A program made the translations under genes and the position numbers. Source: an uncultured Eubacteriales bacterium (GTDB taxonomy: Bacteria; Bacillota; Clostridia; Christensenellales; CAG-138). Taken from it: a DNA stretch of 7,983 nucleotides. The DNA is taken from positions 1 to 7,983 of the forward strand of contig CACXNN010000089.1 of assembly GCA_902768995.1 (NCBI GenBank). Direction: 5' to 3'. The notes below the pieces were generated by a model. It was not told where the DNA came from, did no database searches, and was given only the letters and a program-made list of their open reading frames with translations. This document shows, in pieces, positions 1 to 7,017 of this stretch (positions are counted from its first letter, which is position 1; each line of letters opens with the position of its first letter).

Positions 1-577
1 CTTGGCCGTCATGCAGGAAGCGGAGGCCGCGGGCCTCGACACCGTGCGGCTCCACACCGGGGACCCCTGCCTCTATGGGGCCATCCGGGAGCAGATGGAT
101 GAGCTGGACCATCGGGGCATCCCCTACGACTACTGCCCCGGCGTCAGCGCTTTCTCCGGGGCGGCGGCGGCGTTGAAGATGGAATACACTCTGCCCGACA
201 TCTCCCAGAGCGTCATCATCACCCGCATGGCGGGGCGCACGCCCGTGCCGGCGCGGGAGAGCGTCCGGTCCTTCGCTGCCCACGGGGCCACCATGGTCCT
301 GTTCCTGAGTGCGGGGCTGCTTCGGGAGACCCAAAATGAGCTGCTGGCGGGGGGCTACGAGCCCGACACCCCGGCGGCCATCGTCTACAAGGCCAGCTGG
401 CCCGACGAGAAGACCTGCCTCTGCACCGTGGCCACCCTGTACGACTGCGCCCGGGAGAACGGCATCTCGAAGACGGCGTTGATCGTCGTGGGGGACGCGG
501 TGAAGCAAAGCGGCTACGCCCGCTCCAAGCTCTACGACCCCACCTTCTCCACGGAATTTCGACCTGCCAAGGAGTGA
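1..577 (+). CDS. cbiF: Cobalt-precorrin-4 C11-methyltransferase CbiF, 5' end cut off by the window
   Basis: This SAM-dependent cytoplasmic enzyme methylates C11 of cobalt-precorrin-4 to give cobalt-precorrin-5A (CobM does the same in the aerobic pathway). About 191 residues are visible; the family usually has about 250, so roughly the first 60, including the first glycine-rich SAM loop, lie before the window. The visible part shows family hallmarks in order: HTGDPCLYGAIREQMDEL at about residues 18-35, PGVSAFSGAAAALKMEYTLP starting near residue 46, the signature SQSVIITRMAGRTPVP, then VYKASWPDEK and a TALIVVGDAV end. The TTG at base 2 is almost certainly an internal leucine, not the start. The TGA stop at 575-577 lies 3 bases before the next start codon, and the cbiG ribosome site is inside this gene's last codons, so the two are probably translationally coupled. 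Assignment to C11 rather than another corrin methyltransferase rests on the ITRM.GRTPVP block and on the neighbours. Confidence 0.95.
   Translation, partial: LAVMQEAEAAGLDTVRLHTGDPCLYGAIREQMDELDHRGIPYDYCPGVSAFSGAAAALKMEYTLPDISQSVIITRMAGRTPVPARESVRSFAAHGATMVLFLSAGLLRETQNELLAGGYEPDTPAAIVYKASWPDEKTCLCTVATLYDCARENGISKTALIVVGDAVKQSGYARSKLYDPTFSTEFRPAKE
569..574 (+). promoter_or_regulatory. Ribosome binding site for cbiG
   Basis: AAGGAG sits 6 bases before the ATG at 581-583. This ideal spacing marks 581 as the original cbiG start, even though the frame opened there closes at 644-646 and is not the frame of the rest of CbiG. The site overlaps the last codons of cbiF. Confidence 0.8.
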
Positions 578-580
578 CCT

Positions 581-1520
581 ATGACCATCTGGCTCCTTCA
601 AGTTCGCCCAGGAGGGGGACGAACACCTGACCCTGTCCGCGTCTGACTGGGCCGGGCAGGGCTTCGAACAGGCGGACGCGTTGATCTTCTGCTGCGCCTC
701 GGGCATCGCCGTCCGGGCCATCGCCCCCCACGTGCGGGACAAGCGAAGGGACCCGGGGGTGCTGGTGCTGGACGAGGGCGGGACCTTCGTGATCCCCCTG
801 TTGTCGGGGCACCTGGGCGGGGCCAACGCCCTGGCGGTGGACCTGGCGGGCAAGCTTTCGGCCACCCCGGTGTTGACCACGGCCACGGACGTGAACGGAC
901 TCTTCGCCGTGGACGTGTTCGCCAAGGACAACGGCCTGTTCATCGAGGATATGGCCCTCTGCAAGGCCGTGTCCGCCGCCCTGCTGGCGGGGGAACAGGT
1001 GGGCTTTCGCGCCGACCTCCCCGTGGCGGGCCCCCTGCCCAAGGGGCTGACGGCGGAGGCCGCGGACCTGGGGATATACGTTTCGACGGCCAACGGCCGG
1101 CCCTTCCCCCGAACCCTGCGGCTGATCCCTCGGCGCTATACGGCGGGCCTTGGGTGCCGCCGGGGCAAGAGCGAGGCGGAATTGGAAGGATTTTTGTTGA
1201 AAAACCTGGAAAACTGCGGCGTGGGGCTCCCTGAGCTCAAGGCCCTCGCCAGCATCGATCTAAAGAAGGACGAGCCGGGCCTGGTGGCTCTCGGCGAGAA
1301 ACTGGGCCTGCCCTTCGTGACCTATTCGGCGGAGGAGCTGAGGGCCGCCCCCGGGGACTTTACCCCCTCGGCCTTCGTGCAGGAGGTCACGGGCGTGGAT
1401 TCCGTGTGCGAGCGGGCGGCGGTGCTGTCCTCCGGCGGCGCGCTGGTGGCCAAAAAAATCGCAGAGAACGGCATGACCTTCGCCCTGGCGAAGAAGGAGG
1501 AGGCGATCCGATTTGAGTAA
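581..1520 (+). pseudogene. cbiG: Cobalt-precorrin-5A hydrolase CbiG, frame broken near the start
   Basis: CbiG opens the delta-lactone of cobalt-precorrin-5A and releases the two-carbon fragment as acetaldehyde; it marks the anaerobic pathway. The frame ending at the TAA at 1518-1520 carries the conserved core: ADALIFCCASGIAVRAIAPH, then LLSGHLGGANALA, TTATDVNG, a variable middle domain, and the C-terminal domain with GLGCRRGKSEAELE, ASIDLKKDEPGL and SAFVQEVTGVDSVCERAA. This frame is open back to 585 (stop TGA at 582-584) and contains SGSFKFAQEGDEHLTLSASDW before the core. The well-placed ATG at 581 is in another frame: it reads MTIWLLQV and stops at 646. Homologues have about 15-25 further residues, the first strand and helix, between such a MTIW start and the SFKF segment. 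I infer a deletion at about 590-597 whose length leaves remainder 2 when divided by 3. The only start-like codon I see near the core is TTG 681, which would give 279 residues against the usual 340 or so and lose the N-terminal fold. Family identity is certain; whether the cell makes a working protein is doubtful unless the break is a sequence error. Confidence 0.88.
1494..1503 (+). promoter_or_regulatory. Ribosome binding site supporting the TTG start of cbiH
   Basis: AAGGAGGAGG lies inside the end of cbiG, 9 bases before the TTG at 1513-1515. It supports TTG as the true start; the resulting N-terminus (MSKLYVVGIGPG) matches where the family normally begins, and no ATG or GTG is better placed. 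Confidence 0.75.
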
Positions 1521-2244
1521 ACTGTACGTGGTGGGCATCGGCCCCGGCAAGTTCGAGGGCATGACCCATGAGGCGGCCCGAGCCCTGGAGGCCAGCGACG
1601 TGATCGTGGGCTACACGGTCTACGTGGACCTGGTGAAGGAGCATTTTCCGAATAAAACCTTTTTGACCACCCCCATGCGCCGGGAGGTGGAACGGGTGGA
1701 GCTGGCCCTGGCTGAAGCGGCCCAGGGCAAGACCGTGGCCATGGTCTGCAGCGGCGACCCCGGGGTCTACGGCATGAGTGGCCTTTGCGAGGAGCTGGCG
1801 GCGAAGTACCCCGGCGTAGAGGTGGTGACCGTGCCCGGCGTGTCCGCGGTCCTCAGCGGCGCGGCCATCCTGGGGGCCCCCCTGATGCACGACTTCGCCG
1901 TCATCAGCTTGAGCGACCTTATGACCTCCTGGGCCACCATCGAAAGGCGGCTTCGGGCGGCGGCCGCGGCGGACTTCGTCATCTGCCTCTACAATCCCTC
2001 CAGCCACAAGCGGAAGGACTATCTACAGCGGGCCTGCGACATCGTCCTCGAGTCCGCGTCCCCGGACACCGTCTGCGGCGTGGCCCAGAACATCGGCCGG
2101 GCGGGGGAAAACACCCGCATCATGACCCTGCGGGCCCTGCGGGAGGCGGAGGTGGACATGTTCTCCACCGTCTTCATCGGCAACTCTCAGACGAAGATCG
2201 TGGGCGGCAAGATGGTGACGCCCCGGGGGTACGACCATGACTAA
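1513..2244 (+). CDS. cbiH: Cobalt-factor III / precorrin-3B C17-methyltransferase CbiH (CobJ family)
   Basis: CbiH methylates C17 with SAM and contracts the macrocycle to give cobalt-precorrin-4, the step that turns a porphyrin-like ring into a corrin. The protein has 243 residues, the normal family length, and shows no break. Visible motifs are the N-terminal SAM loop VVGIGPG, VGYTVYVDLV, the SGDPGVYGMSGL substrate/SAM loop, PGVSAVLSGAAILGAPLMHD, ISLSDLMTSW, ADFVICLYNPSS and the C-terminal ending TPRGYDHD typical of CbiH/CobJ. Translation starts at TTG, supported by a strong ribosome site and by alignment of the first residues. The gene overlaps the end of cbiG by 8 bases and the following fusion gene by 8 bases, so ribosomes probably pass from one to the next. 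Other corrin methyltransferases share the fold, but ISLSDLMT followed by FVICLYNP identifies this one. The CbiG neighbour favours the anaerobic (Cbi) substrate over the aerobic one. Confidence 0.95.
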   Translation: MSKLYVVGIGPGKFEGMTHEAARALEASDVIVGYTVYVDLVKEHFPNKTFLTTPMRREVERVELALAEAAQGKTVAMVCSGDPGVYGMSGLCEELAAKYPGVEVVTVPGVSAVLSGAAILGAPLMHDFAVISLSDLMTSWATIERRLRAAAAADFVICLYNPSSHKRKDYLQRACDIVLESASPDTVCGVAQNIGRAGENTRIMTLRALREAEVDMFSTVFIGNSQTKIVGGKMVTPRGYDHD

Positions 2245-4219
2245 GGTTCTGCTGTTTGCGGGCACCACCGAGGGCCGAGAGATCGCCGAAGGATGCCGGG
2301 GGAAGGATATAGATTTGACCGTCAGCGTGGCCACAGCCTACGGGGAGACCCTCATCGACCCGGCGGACAACGTCCATGTCATCTCGGGCCGCAAGGACGC
2401 CGACGGCATGGCCGCCCTGATCCGGGACACGGGGGCGGAGCTCATCGTCGACGCCACCCACCCCTACGCCGCGGAGGTCACCAGGACCCTGAAGGCGGTC
2501 GCGGACCAGGCGGGGGTGGAATACCTCCGGGTCCTGCGGGGGGAGGATCATGAGGAGTTAGCTGGCTGCGTCCTGGTGGACGACACCCCCGGGGCCGTGG
2601 CCTACCTGAACGGCACAGAGGGGAACGTGCTCCTGACCGTGGGCAGTAAGGAGCTGTTTCAATACACCGCCGTCACGGACTGGCAAAATCGGCTCTATGC
2701 CCGGGTGCTGCCCCTGCCCGCCTCCACGGAGATCGCCTTTGGGCTGGGCTTTACGGGGAGCCACCTCATCTGCATGCAGGGGCCCTTTACCGAGGCCGTC
2801 AACGAAGCCATGCTCCGGATGCTGGACTGCCGGTATCTGGTCACCAAGGACACCGGCGCGGCGGGGGGCTTTGCCGAAAAGATTCGGGCCGCCAGAGCCT
2901 GCGGCGTCACGCCCATCGTCATCCGCCGTCCCATGGCGGAAAGCGGCATCGGCGTGGCGGAGTGTTTGCAACTGCTGGGAGAGCGCTGCGGCTGGCCCGC
3001 AACGGCAAAAAAGCATATCACCATTTTGGGCGTGGGCATGGGGGACCCCGGCACCCTGACGAAAGCCGCCGAGGAGGCCTGCCGGGCCGCGGACCTGATC
3101 GTAGGGGCCCAGCGGGTGACGGACGCCTTGACGCGCTTCGGCAAGCCCGCCCAAAACGCCGTGGCAGCCAAGGATATCGAAGCCATCCTGCGGGCGGCTC
3201 CCGCGGAGCATATCGTGGTGGCCATGTCCGGGGACACGGGCTTTTACAGTGGCACCAGGGGCCTGCTGCCCCGGATCGGGGATATGGAGGTCACGGTCCT
3301 GCCCGGCATCTCCTCCATCGCCTATTTCGCCGCCAAGGCCGGGACCAGCTGGGACGACGCCCTGCTCCTGTCCGCCCACGGCCGGGCCTGCAACTATGTG
3401 ACCAAGATCCGCCGATCCACCAAGACCATGGTCCTGGTGGGCGGGGATAGAGGCGTGACAGATTTACTGACGGCCCTTATTGACAACGGCCTCGGGCACC
3501 TTCCCGTGACCGTAGGCGAAAACCTGTCCTATCCCAATGAAAAGATCACCCGGGGCGCCGCCGGGGAGCTGGCGGCAGGGACCTTCGCCCCCCTGTCCCT
3601 GGTGCTGGTGGAGAACCCGGACGCGCACAGCGCCGTGCTAATTCAGGGCCGCCCCGACGGGGATTTCCTCCGCACCGAGGTGCCCATGACCAAATCCGAG
3701 GTCCGGGCCGTGACCCTAAGTAAGCTGCGCCTGACCCGGGACGCCCTCTGCTGGGACGTGGGGGCCGGCACCGGCTCCGTGTCATTGGAGATGGCGGAGG
3801 CGGCGGAGGACGGTCAGGTTTACGCCATCGAGCGCAAGAAGGAGGCCTGCGCCCTCATCGAGGAGAACAAGCGCCACCTGGGCGTCACCAACGTCACGGT
3901 GATCGAAGGGGCCGCCCCGGACGCCCTGCGGGATCTGCCCTCCCCAACCCACGTCTTCGTGGGCGGCAGCGGGGGAGAGCTGAAGGAGATATTGGCCCTG
4001 GTCCTTGAAAAGAACCCCATCGCCCGGATCGTGGTGAATACGGTGACGACGGAGACCTTCGCCGCCGCTCTGGACGCCATGAAGACCCTGCCGGTCCGGG
4101 ACGTGGAGATCGTGGAGCTTTCCGTATCCCGGGGCCGGAAGGTGGGCGGGTATCATCTCATGACCGCCCAAAACCCGGTGTACCTCTTCTCCTGCCAGGG
4201 AGGGCAGGAAAATGGATAG
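2237..4219 (+). CDS. cbiJ-cbiE-cbiT: Three-domain fusion: cobalt-precorrin-6A reductase (CbiJ/CobK) + C5-methyltransferase (CbiE) + C15-methyltransferase/decarboxylase (CbiT)
   Basis: One 660-residue protein carries three consecutive cytoplasmic steps. Residues 1 to about 250 are precorrin-6A reductase: GTTEGR at 9-14 (start of the NADPH fold), DATHPYAAE at 72-80, and TKDTGAAGGFAEKIRAA at 203-219. Residues about 258-470 are CbiE, the C5 methyltransferase: SAM loop GVGMGDPG at 265-272, SGDTGFYSGT at 331-340, LPGISS at 355-360 and LSAHGR at 378-383. Residues about 478-655 are CbiT, the C15 methyltransferase that also decarboxylates the C12 acetate: MTKSEVRAVTLSKLRL at 484-499, class I SAM motif DVGAGTGSVSLEMA at 507-520, and FVGGSGG at 574-580. 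The joins are short. CbiE-CbiT fusions are well known as CobL; adding the reductase in front is less usual. All three domains look complete. The ATG overlaps cbiH by 8 bases, lies within a G-rich stretch rather than a clear ribosome site, and probably depends on coupling. The 3' end overlaps cbiA by 8 bases. Confidence 0.95.
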   Translation: MTKVLLFAGTTEGREIAEGCRGKDIDLTVSVATAYGETLIDPADNVHVISGRKDADGMAALIRDTGAELIVDATHPYAAEVTRTLKAVADQAGVEYLRVLRGEDHEELAGCVLVDDTPGAVAYLNGTEGNVLLTVGSKELFQYTAVTDWQNRLYARVLPLPASTEIAFGLGFTGSHLICMQGPFTEAVNEAMLRMLDCRYLVTKDTGAAGGFAEKIRAARACGVTPIVIRRPMAESGIGVAECLQLLGERCGWPATAKKHITILGVGMGDPGTLTKAAEEACRAADLIVGAQRVTDALTRFGKPAQNAVAAKDIEAILRAAPAEHIVVAMSGDTGFYSGTRGLLPRIGDMEVTVLPGISSIAYFAAKAGTSWDDALLLSAHGRACNYVTKIRRSTKTMVLVGGDRGVTDLLTALIDNGLGHLPVTVGENLSYPNEKITRGAAGELAAGTFAPLSLVLVENPDAHSAVLIQGRPDGDFLRTEVPMTKSEVRAVTLSKLRLTRDALCWDVGAGTGSVSLEMAEAAEDGQVYAIERKKEACALIEENKRHLGVTNVTVIEGAAPDALRDLPSPTHVFVGGSGGELKEILALVLEKNPIARIVVNTVTTETFAAALDAMKTLPVRDVEIVELSVSRGRKVGGYHLMTAQNPVYLFSCQGGQENG

Positions 4220-5564
4220 CCCCCGCCTGCTGTTCGCCGCGCCCGCCTCGGGCAGCGGCAAGACCACCGTGGTCTGCGGCCTGCTGCGGGCCCTCAAAAA
4301 TCGGGGCAAGGGGGTCCGGGCCTTCAAGTGCGGGCCGGACTTCATCGACCCCCTGTTCCACGAGACCGTGGTGGGCGTACCCTCGGGCACCCTGGACCTG
4401 TTCTTCAGCGACCAGGACCAGCTCAAGCGCCTCTACTGCCGCCACGCCGCCGGGGCGGACCTTTGCCTCATCGAGGGGGTCATGGGCTACTACGACGGCC
4501 TGGGGGCCGCCACGGACCGGGCCTCGTCCTATGCCGTAGCCAGGGCCTTGGACGCCCCCGTGGTGCTGATCGTGGACGGCCGGGGCCAGAGCCTTTCCGC
4601 CCTCGCCACCCTGGAGGGCTTTCTCCGGTTCCGGGAGGACAGCCGCATCCGGGGCGTGCTTTTCAACCGCATGAGCGAAAGCGTGTACAACGCCCTGAAG
4701 CCCCAGGTGGAGGCGCTGGGCGTCCGGCCCCTGGGCTACGTGCCCAAGGCCCCGGAGGTCATGGTGGAGAGCCGACACCTGGGCCTGGTGACCCCGGGGG
4801 AGATCGAAGATTTGGGCCAGAAGCTGGACGCTCTCGCGGCCCTGCTGGAAAGGACCGTGGACATGGAGGGCCTGCTGGCCCTGGCCGGGTCGGCCCCAGC
4901 CCTGGAAGCGCCCCCGGCACCCCCCATCCCGCCCCTGCCCCGGACCCGTATCGCCGTGGCCCGAGACCAGGCCTTCTGCTTCCTGTATCGGGACAACCTG
5001 GACCTGCTGGCGGACTATGGGGCGGAGCTCATTTTTTTCTCCCCGCTGCACGACGATGCTTTGCCCGCGGGGGCCCAGGGCCTTATCCTGCCCGGGGGCT
5101 ACCCGGAGCTCCATGCCCGGGCCCTGTCGGAGAACGAGTCCATGCGCCGAAGCGTCCGTGAGGCCATCCAAAATGGCCTCCCTTGCCTCGCGGAGTGCGG
5201 CGGCTTCCTGTATCTCCATCGGGAGCTGGAGGACATGGAGGGCCGTTCCTGGCCCATGGCCGGGGTGCTGGACGCCCGGGCCTATCGCACGCCCCGCCTG
5301 GGCCGCTTCGGCTATATCACCTTGACGGCGAAGGCGGACACGGCCTTTCTCCCCGCGGGGGAGATCGTCCGGGGCCACGAGTTCCACTATTTTGAAAGCG
5401 AAAGCTGCGGCGACGCCCTCCGGGCCCAAAAGCCCACGGGGAGCCGGGGCTGGGACTGCGGCCACAGCCGGGGGAACCTGCTCATGGGCTTCCCCCACCT
5501 CTACTATCCCTCGGATCCCCAGCTGATCGAACGATTCCTGCGCGCCTGCGCCAAGGAGGTATAG
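4212..5564 (+). CDS. cbiA: Cobyrinic acid a,c-diamide synthase CbiA
   Basis: CbiA converts the a and c acetate side chains of cobyrinic acid to amides, using ATP and ammonia from glutamine. The 450-residue protein is of normal length. An N-terminal dethiobiotin-synthetase-like ATPase domain has the P-loop APASGSGKTT at 10-19, FKCGPDFIDP at 38-47, and IEGVMGYYDG at 87-96. A proline- and alanine-rich linker (about 226-243) leads to a class I glutamine amidotransferase domain with LPGGYPELHA at 293-302, the nucleophile Cys329 in AECGGFLYL, GHEFHYFE at 388-395 and a likely catalytic His429 in FPHLYYPS. The start at ATG 4212 follows AGGGAGGG (4197-4204) with a 7-base spacer and overlaps the fusion gene by 8 bases. 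The TAG stop is directly followed by the ATG of cbiP. Hydrogenobyrinate synthase CobB is the aerobic relative; the CbiG neighbour favours CbiA. Confidence 0.95.
   Translation: MDSPRLLFAAPASGSGKTTVVCGLLRALKNRGKGVRAFKCGPDFIDPLFHETVVGVPSGTLDLFFSDQDQLKRLYCRHAAGADLCLIEGVMGYYDGLGAATDRASSYAVARALDAPVVLIVDGRGQSLSALATLEGFLRFREDSRIRGVLFNRMSESVYNALKPQVEALGVRPLGYVPKAPEVMVESRHLGLVTPGEIEDLGQKLDALAALLERTVDMEGLLALAGSAPALEAPPAPPIPPLPRTRIAVARDQAFCFLYRDNLDLLADYGAELIFFSPLHDDALPAGAQGLILPGGYPELHARALSENESMRRSVREAIQNGLPCLAECGGFLYLHRELEDMEGRSWPMAGVLDARAYRTPRLGRFGYITLTAKADTAFLPAGEIVRGHEFHYFESESCGDALRAQKPTGSRGWDCGHSRGNLLMGFPHLYYPSDPQLIERFLRACAKEV
5553..5559 (+). promoter_or_regulatory. Ribosome binding site for cbiP
   Basis: A perfect AAGGAGG inside the last codons of cbiA lies 5 bases before the ATG at 5565. 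It confirms that the N-terminal fragment of the broken cbiP keeps its normal translation start. Confidence 0.8.
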
Positions 5565-7017
5565 ATGGCAAAACCGATCATGATCCAGGGCACCATGTCC
5601 AACGCGGGCAAGAGCCTTATCGCGGCGGGCCTGTGCCGGGTGTTCCGCCAGGACGGCCGCCGGGTGGCCCCCTTCAAGGCCCAGAACATGGCCCTCAACT
5701 CCTTCATCACCCGGGAGGGGCTCGAGATGGGCCGGGCCCAGGTGGTCCAGGCGGAGGCGGCGGGGGTGGAGCCCTCGGTGCTCATGAACCCCATCCTCCT
5801 GAAGCCCACCAACGACATGGGAGTATTTCGCCGTGAAGCGCCAGCTCCTGCCGGAGGTCATGAAGGCCTACGACGCCCTCTCCGCCCAGAACGACGTGAT
5901 CGTCATCGAGGGAGCCGGGAGCCCGGCGGAGATCAATCTAAAGAACGACGACGTGTTCGTGAACATGGGCATGGCCCGGGCCGCCAAGGCCCCCGTGCTC
6001 CTGGTGGGGGACATCGACCGGGGCGGGGTCTTTGCCCAGCTCTACGGCACCGTGGCCCTTCTCGACGAGGAGGAGCGGGCCATGGTGAAGGGCGTGATCA
6101 TCAACAAATTCCGGGGGGACGAGCGCATCCTGACCCCCGGCCTAAGGCAGCTGGAGGATTTGATCCACATCCCCGTGGTGGGGGTGGTGCCCTATGTAAA
6201 GCTGGACATCGACGACGAGGACAGCCTCTCGGAGCGCCTCACCAACGGGGCGGCGAAGCTGGTGGACATCGCCGTCATCCGGCTGCCCCGGCTCTCGAAC
6301 TTCACCGACTTCCGCGCCCTGGAGGCGGTGGAGGGGGTGTCGGTCCGGTACGTGAGCCGAACCAGCGAGTTCGGGGAGCCGGATCTCGTGATCCTTCCCG
6401 GCACCAAGAACACCATGGCGGACCTCCTCTGGCTTAGGCAAAGCGGCCTCGAGGGGAAGGTGCTGCGCTTTAGTCATGGGGGCGGGCCGGTGCTGGGCAT
6501 CTGCGGCGGCTACCAGATGCTGGGGGAGGAGCTCTCGGACCCCCTGGCCGTGGAGCAGGGCGGCACCCTCCGGGGCATGGGCCTGCTGCCGATCAAGACA
6601 GTTTTTACGAAGGAGAAGACTCGCACCCGGGTCACCGGCGCCTTCGGGACCGTGGGCGGCGCCCTGTCGGCCCTGTCCCGCCAGAGCTTCGAGGGGTACG
6701 AGATACACATGGGCGAGAGCCAAGGCGGCACGCCCCTGACCGGCTTCACCAACCAGCTGTCCGGGGAGGAGCATCCCGACGGCTGCCAGCAGGGCAGCGT
6801 CTACGGCACCTACGTCCACGGCATCCTGGACCAAGACCAGGTGGCGGGGGCCATCGTCCGGGCCCTGGCGGAAAGGAAGGGCGTGGACCCGGTGCTTTTA
6901 GGCCGGGTGTCCGGTGAGGAGCACAAGCAGCGGGAGTACGACCGATTGGCCCAGACCCTGCGGGAGCACATGGATATGAAGACCGTCTATCGCATATTGG
7001 AGGAGGGCATCGCATGA
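5565..7017 (+). pseudogene. cbiP: Cobyric acid synthase CbiP (CobQ), split by an internal deletion and frameshift
   Basis: CbiP amidates the b, d, e and g side chains of adenosylcobyrinic acid a,c-diamide to give cobyric acid. The start at ATG 5565 abuts the cbiA stop. The first 86 residues are normal: MIQGTMSNAGKS (P-loop region, 6-17), APFKAQNMALNS (35-46), GRAQVVQAEAAG (56-67) and MNPILLKPTNDMG (74-86). At about 5820 the frame changes, and the next homologous residues, EYFAVKRQLLPEV from 5821, are read in another frame down to the TGA at 7015-7017. Homologues carry about 16 more residues here (a Q-V-x-x-x-G-K-like block between LLKPT.D and the EY helix). About 50 bases therefore seem to be missing, leaving remainder 2 when divided by 3. 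Adding them back would give about 500 residues, the family's usual length. Reading straight on from 5565 instead gives unrelated G/R/P-rich sequence to a stop at 6437. The rest is well conserved, so the damage is recent or is a sequence error. Confidence 0.9.
5833..7017 (+). CDS. cbiP: CbiP C-terminal open frame: ATPase remainder plus glutamine amidotransferase domain
   Basis: This is the part of broken cbiP downstream of the deletion, given as the longest frame with a usable start (GTG 5833; open from 5821). If translated it has 394 residues: VIVIEGAGSPAEINL at about 22-36, VNMGMARAAKAPVLLVGDID at 43-62, GVIINKFRGD at 87-96, and RLPRLSNFTDF at 150-160. The amidotransferase part has ILPGTKNT at 187-194, nucleophile Cys224 in GICGGYQMLG, GYEIHMGES at 288-296 and likely catalytic His329 in GTYVHGILD. 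Catalytic amidotransferase residues are intact. A weak GGGAG (5819-5823) precedes the GTG by 9 bases, so a separate start is possible but unconvincing, and without the N-terminal P-loop region the fragment should not make cobyric acid alone. It overlaps cbiC by 4 bases (ATGA). Confidence 0.85.
   Translation: MKRQLLPEVMKAYDALSAQNDVIVIEGAGSPAEINLKNDDVFVNMGMARAAKAPVLLVGDIDRGGVFAQLYGTVALLDEEERAMVKGVIINKFRGDERILTPGLRQLEDLIHIPVVGVVPYVKLDIDDEDSLSERLTNGAAKLVDIAVIRLPRLSNFTDFRALEAVEGVSVRYVSRTSEFGEPDLVILPGTKNTMADLLWLRQSGLEGKVLRFSHGGGPVLGICGGYQMLGEELSDPLAVEQGGTLRGMGLLPIKTVFTKEKTRTRVTGAFGTVGGALSALSRQSFEGYEIHMGESQGGTPLTGFTNQLSGEEHPDGCQQGSVYGTYVHGILDQDQVAGAIVRALAERKGVDPVLLGRVSGEEHKQREYDRLAQTLREHMDMKTVYRILEEGIA

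Noticed and set aside
2..4. TTG at base 2 as the start of cbiF.
   Set aside because: The family has about 60 further N-terminal residues including the first SAM loop; the start must be outside the window.
1785..2240. A 151-residue plus-strand frame inside cbiH in another frame.
   Set aside because: Its translation is arginine-, glycine- and proline-rich without motifs, typical of an off-frame reading of G+C-rich coding DNA; cbiH itself is intact here.
5811..5835. Programmed frameshifting or ribosome bypassing to join the two parts of CbiP.
   Set aside because: There is no slippery run or stalling structure that I can see, and bypassing skips extra bases, whereas here conserved codons are absent altogether.
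4158..5861. A 567-residue open frame on the minus strand across all of cbiA.
   Set aside because: It lies exactly antisense to a well-conserved gene, is rich in G, H, A, P and Q, and has no recognisable domain. Long antisense frames are expected in such G+C-rich genes because stop codons become rare.
5823..6437. Continuation of the cbiP start frame beyond the break, which could be read as a new C-terminal domain.
   Set aside because: The sequence is G/R/P/H-rich with no family similarity, and the same DNA encodes clearly conserved CbiP in the adjacent frame. It is the out-of-frame tail of a broken gene.
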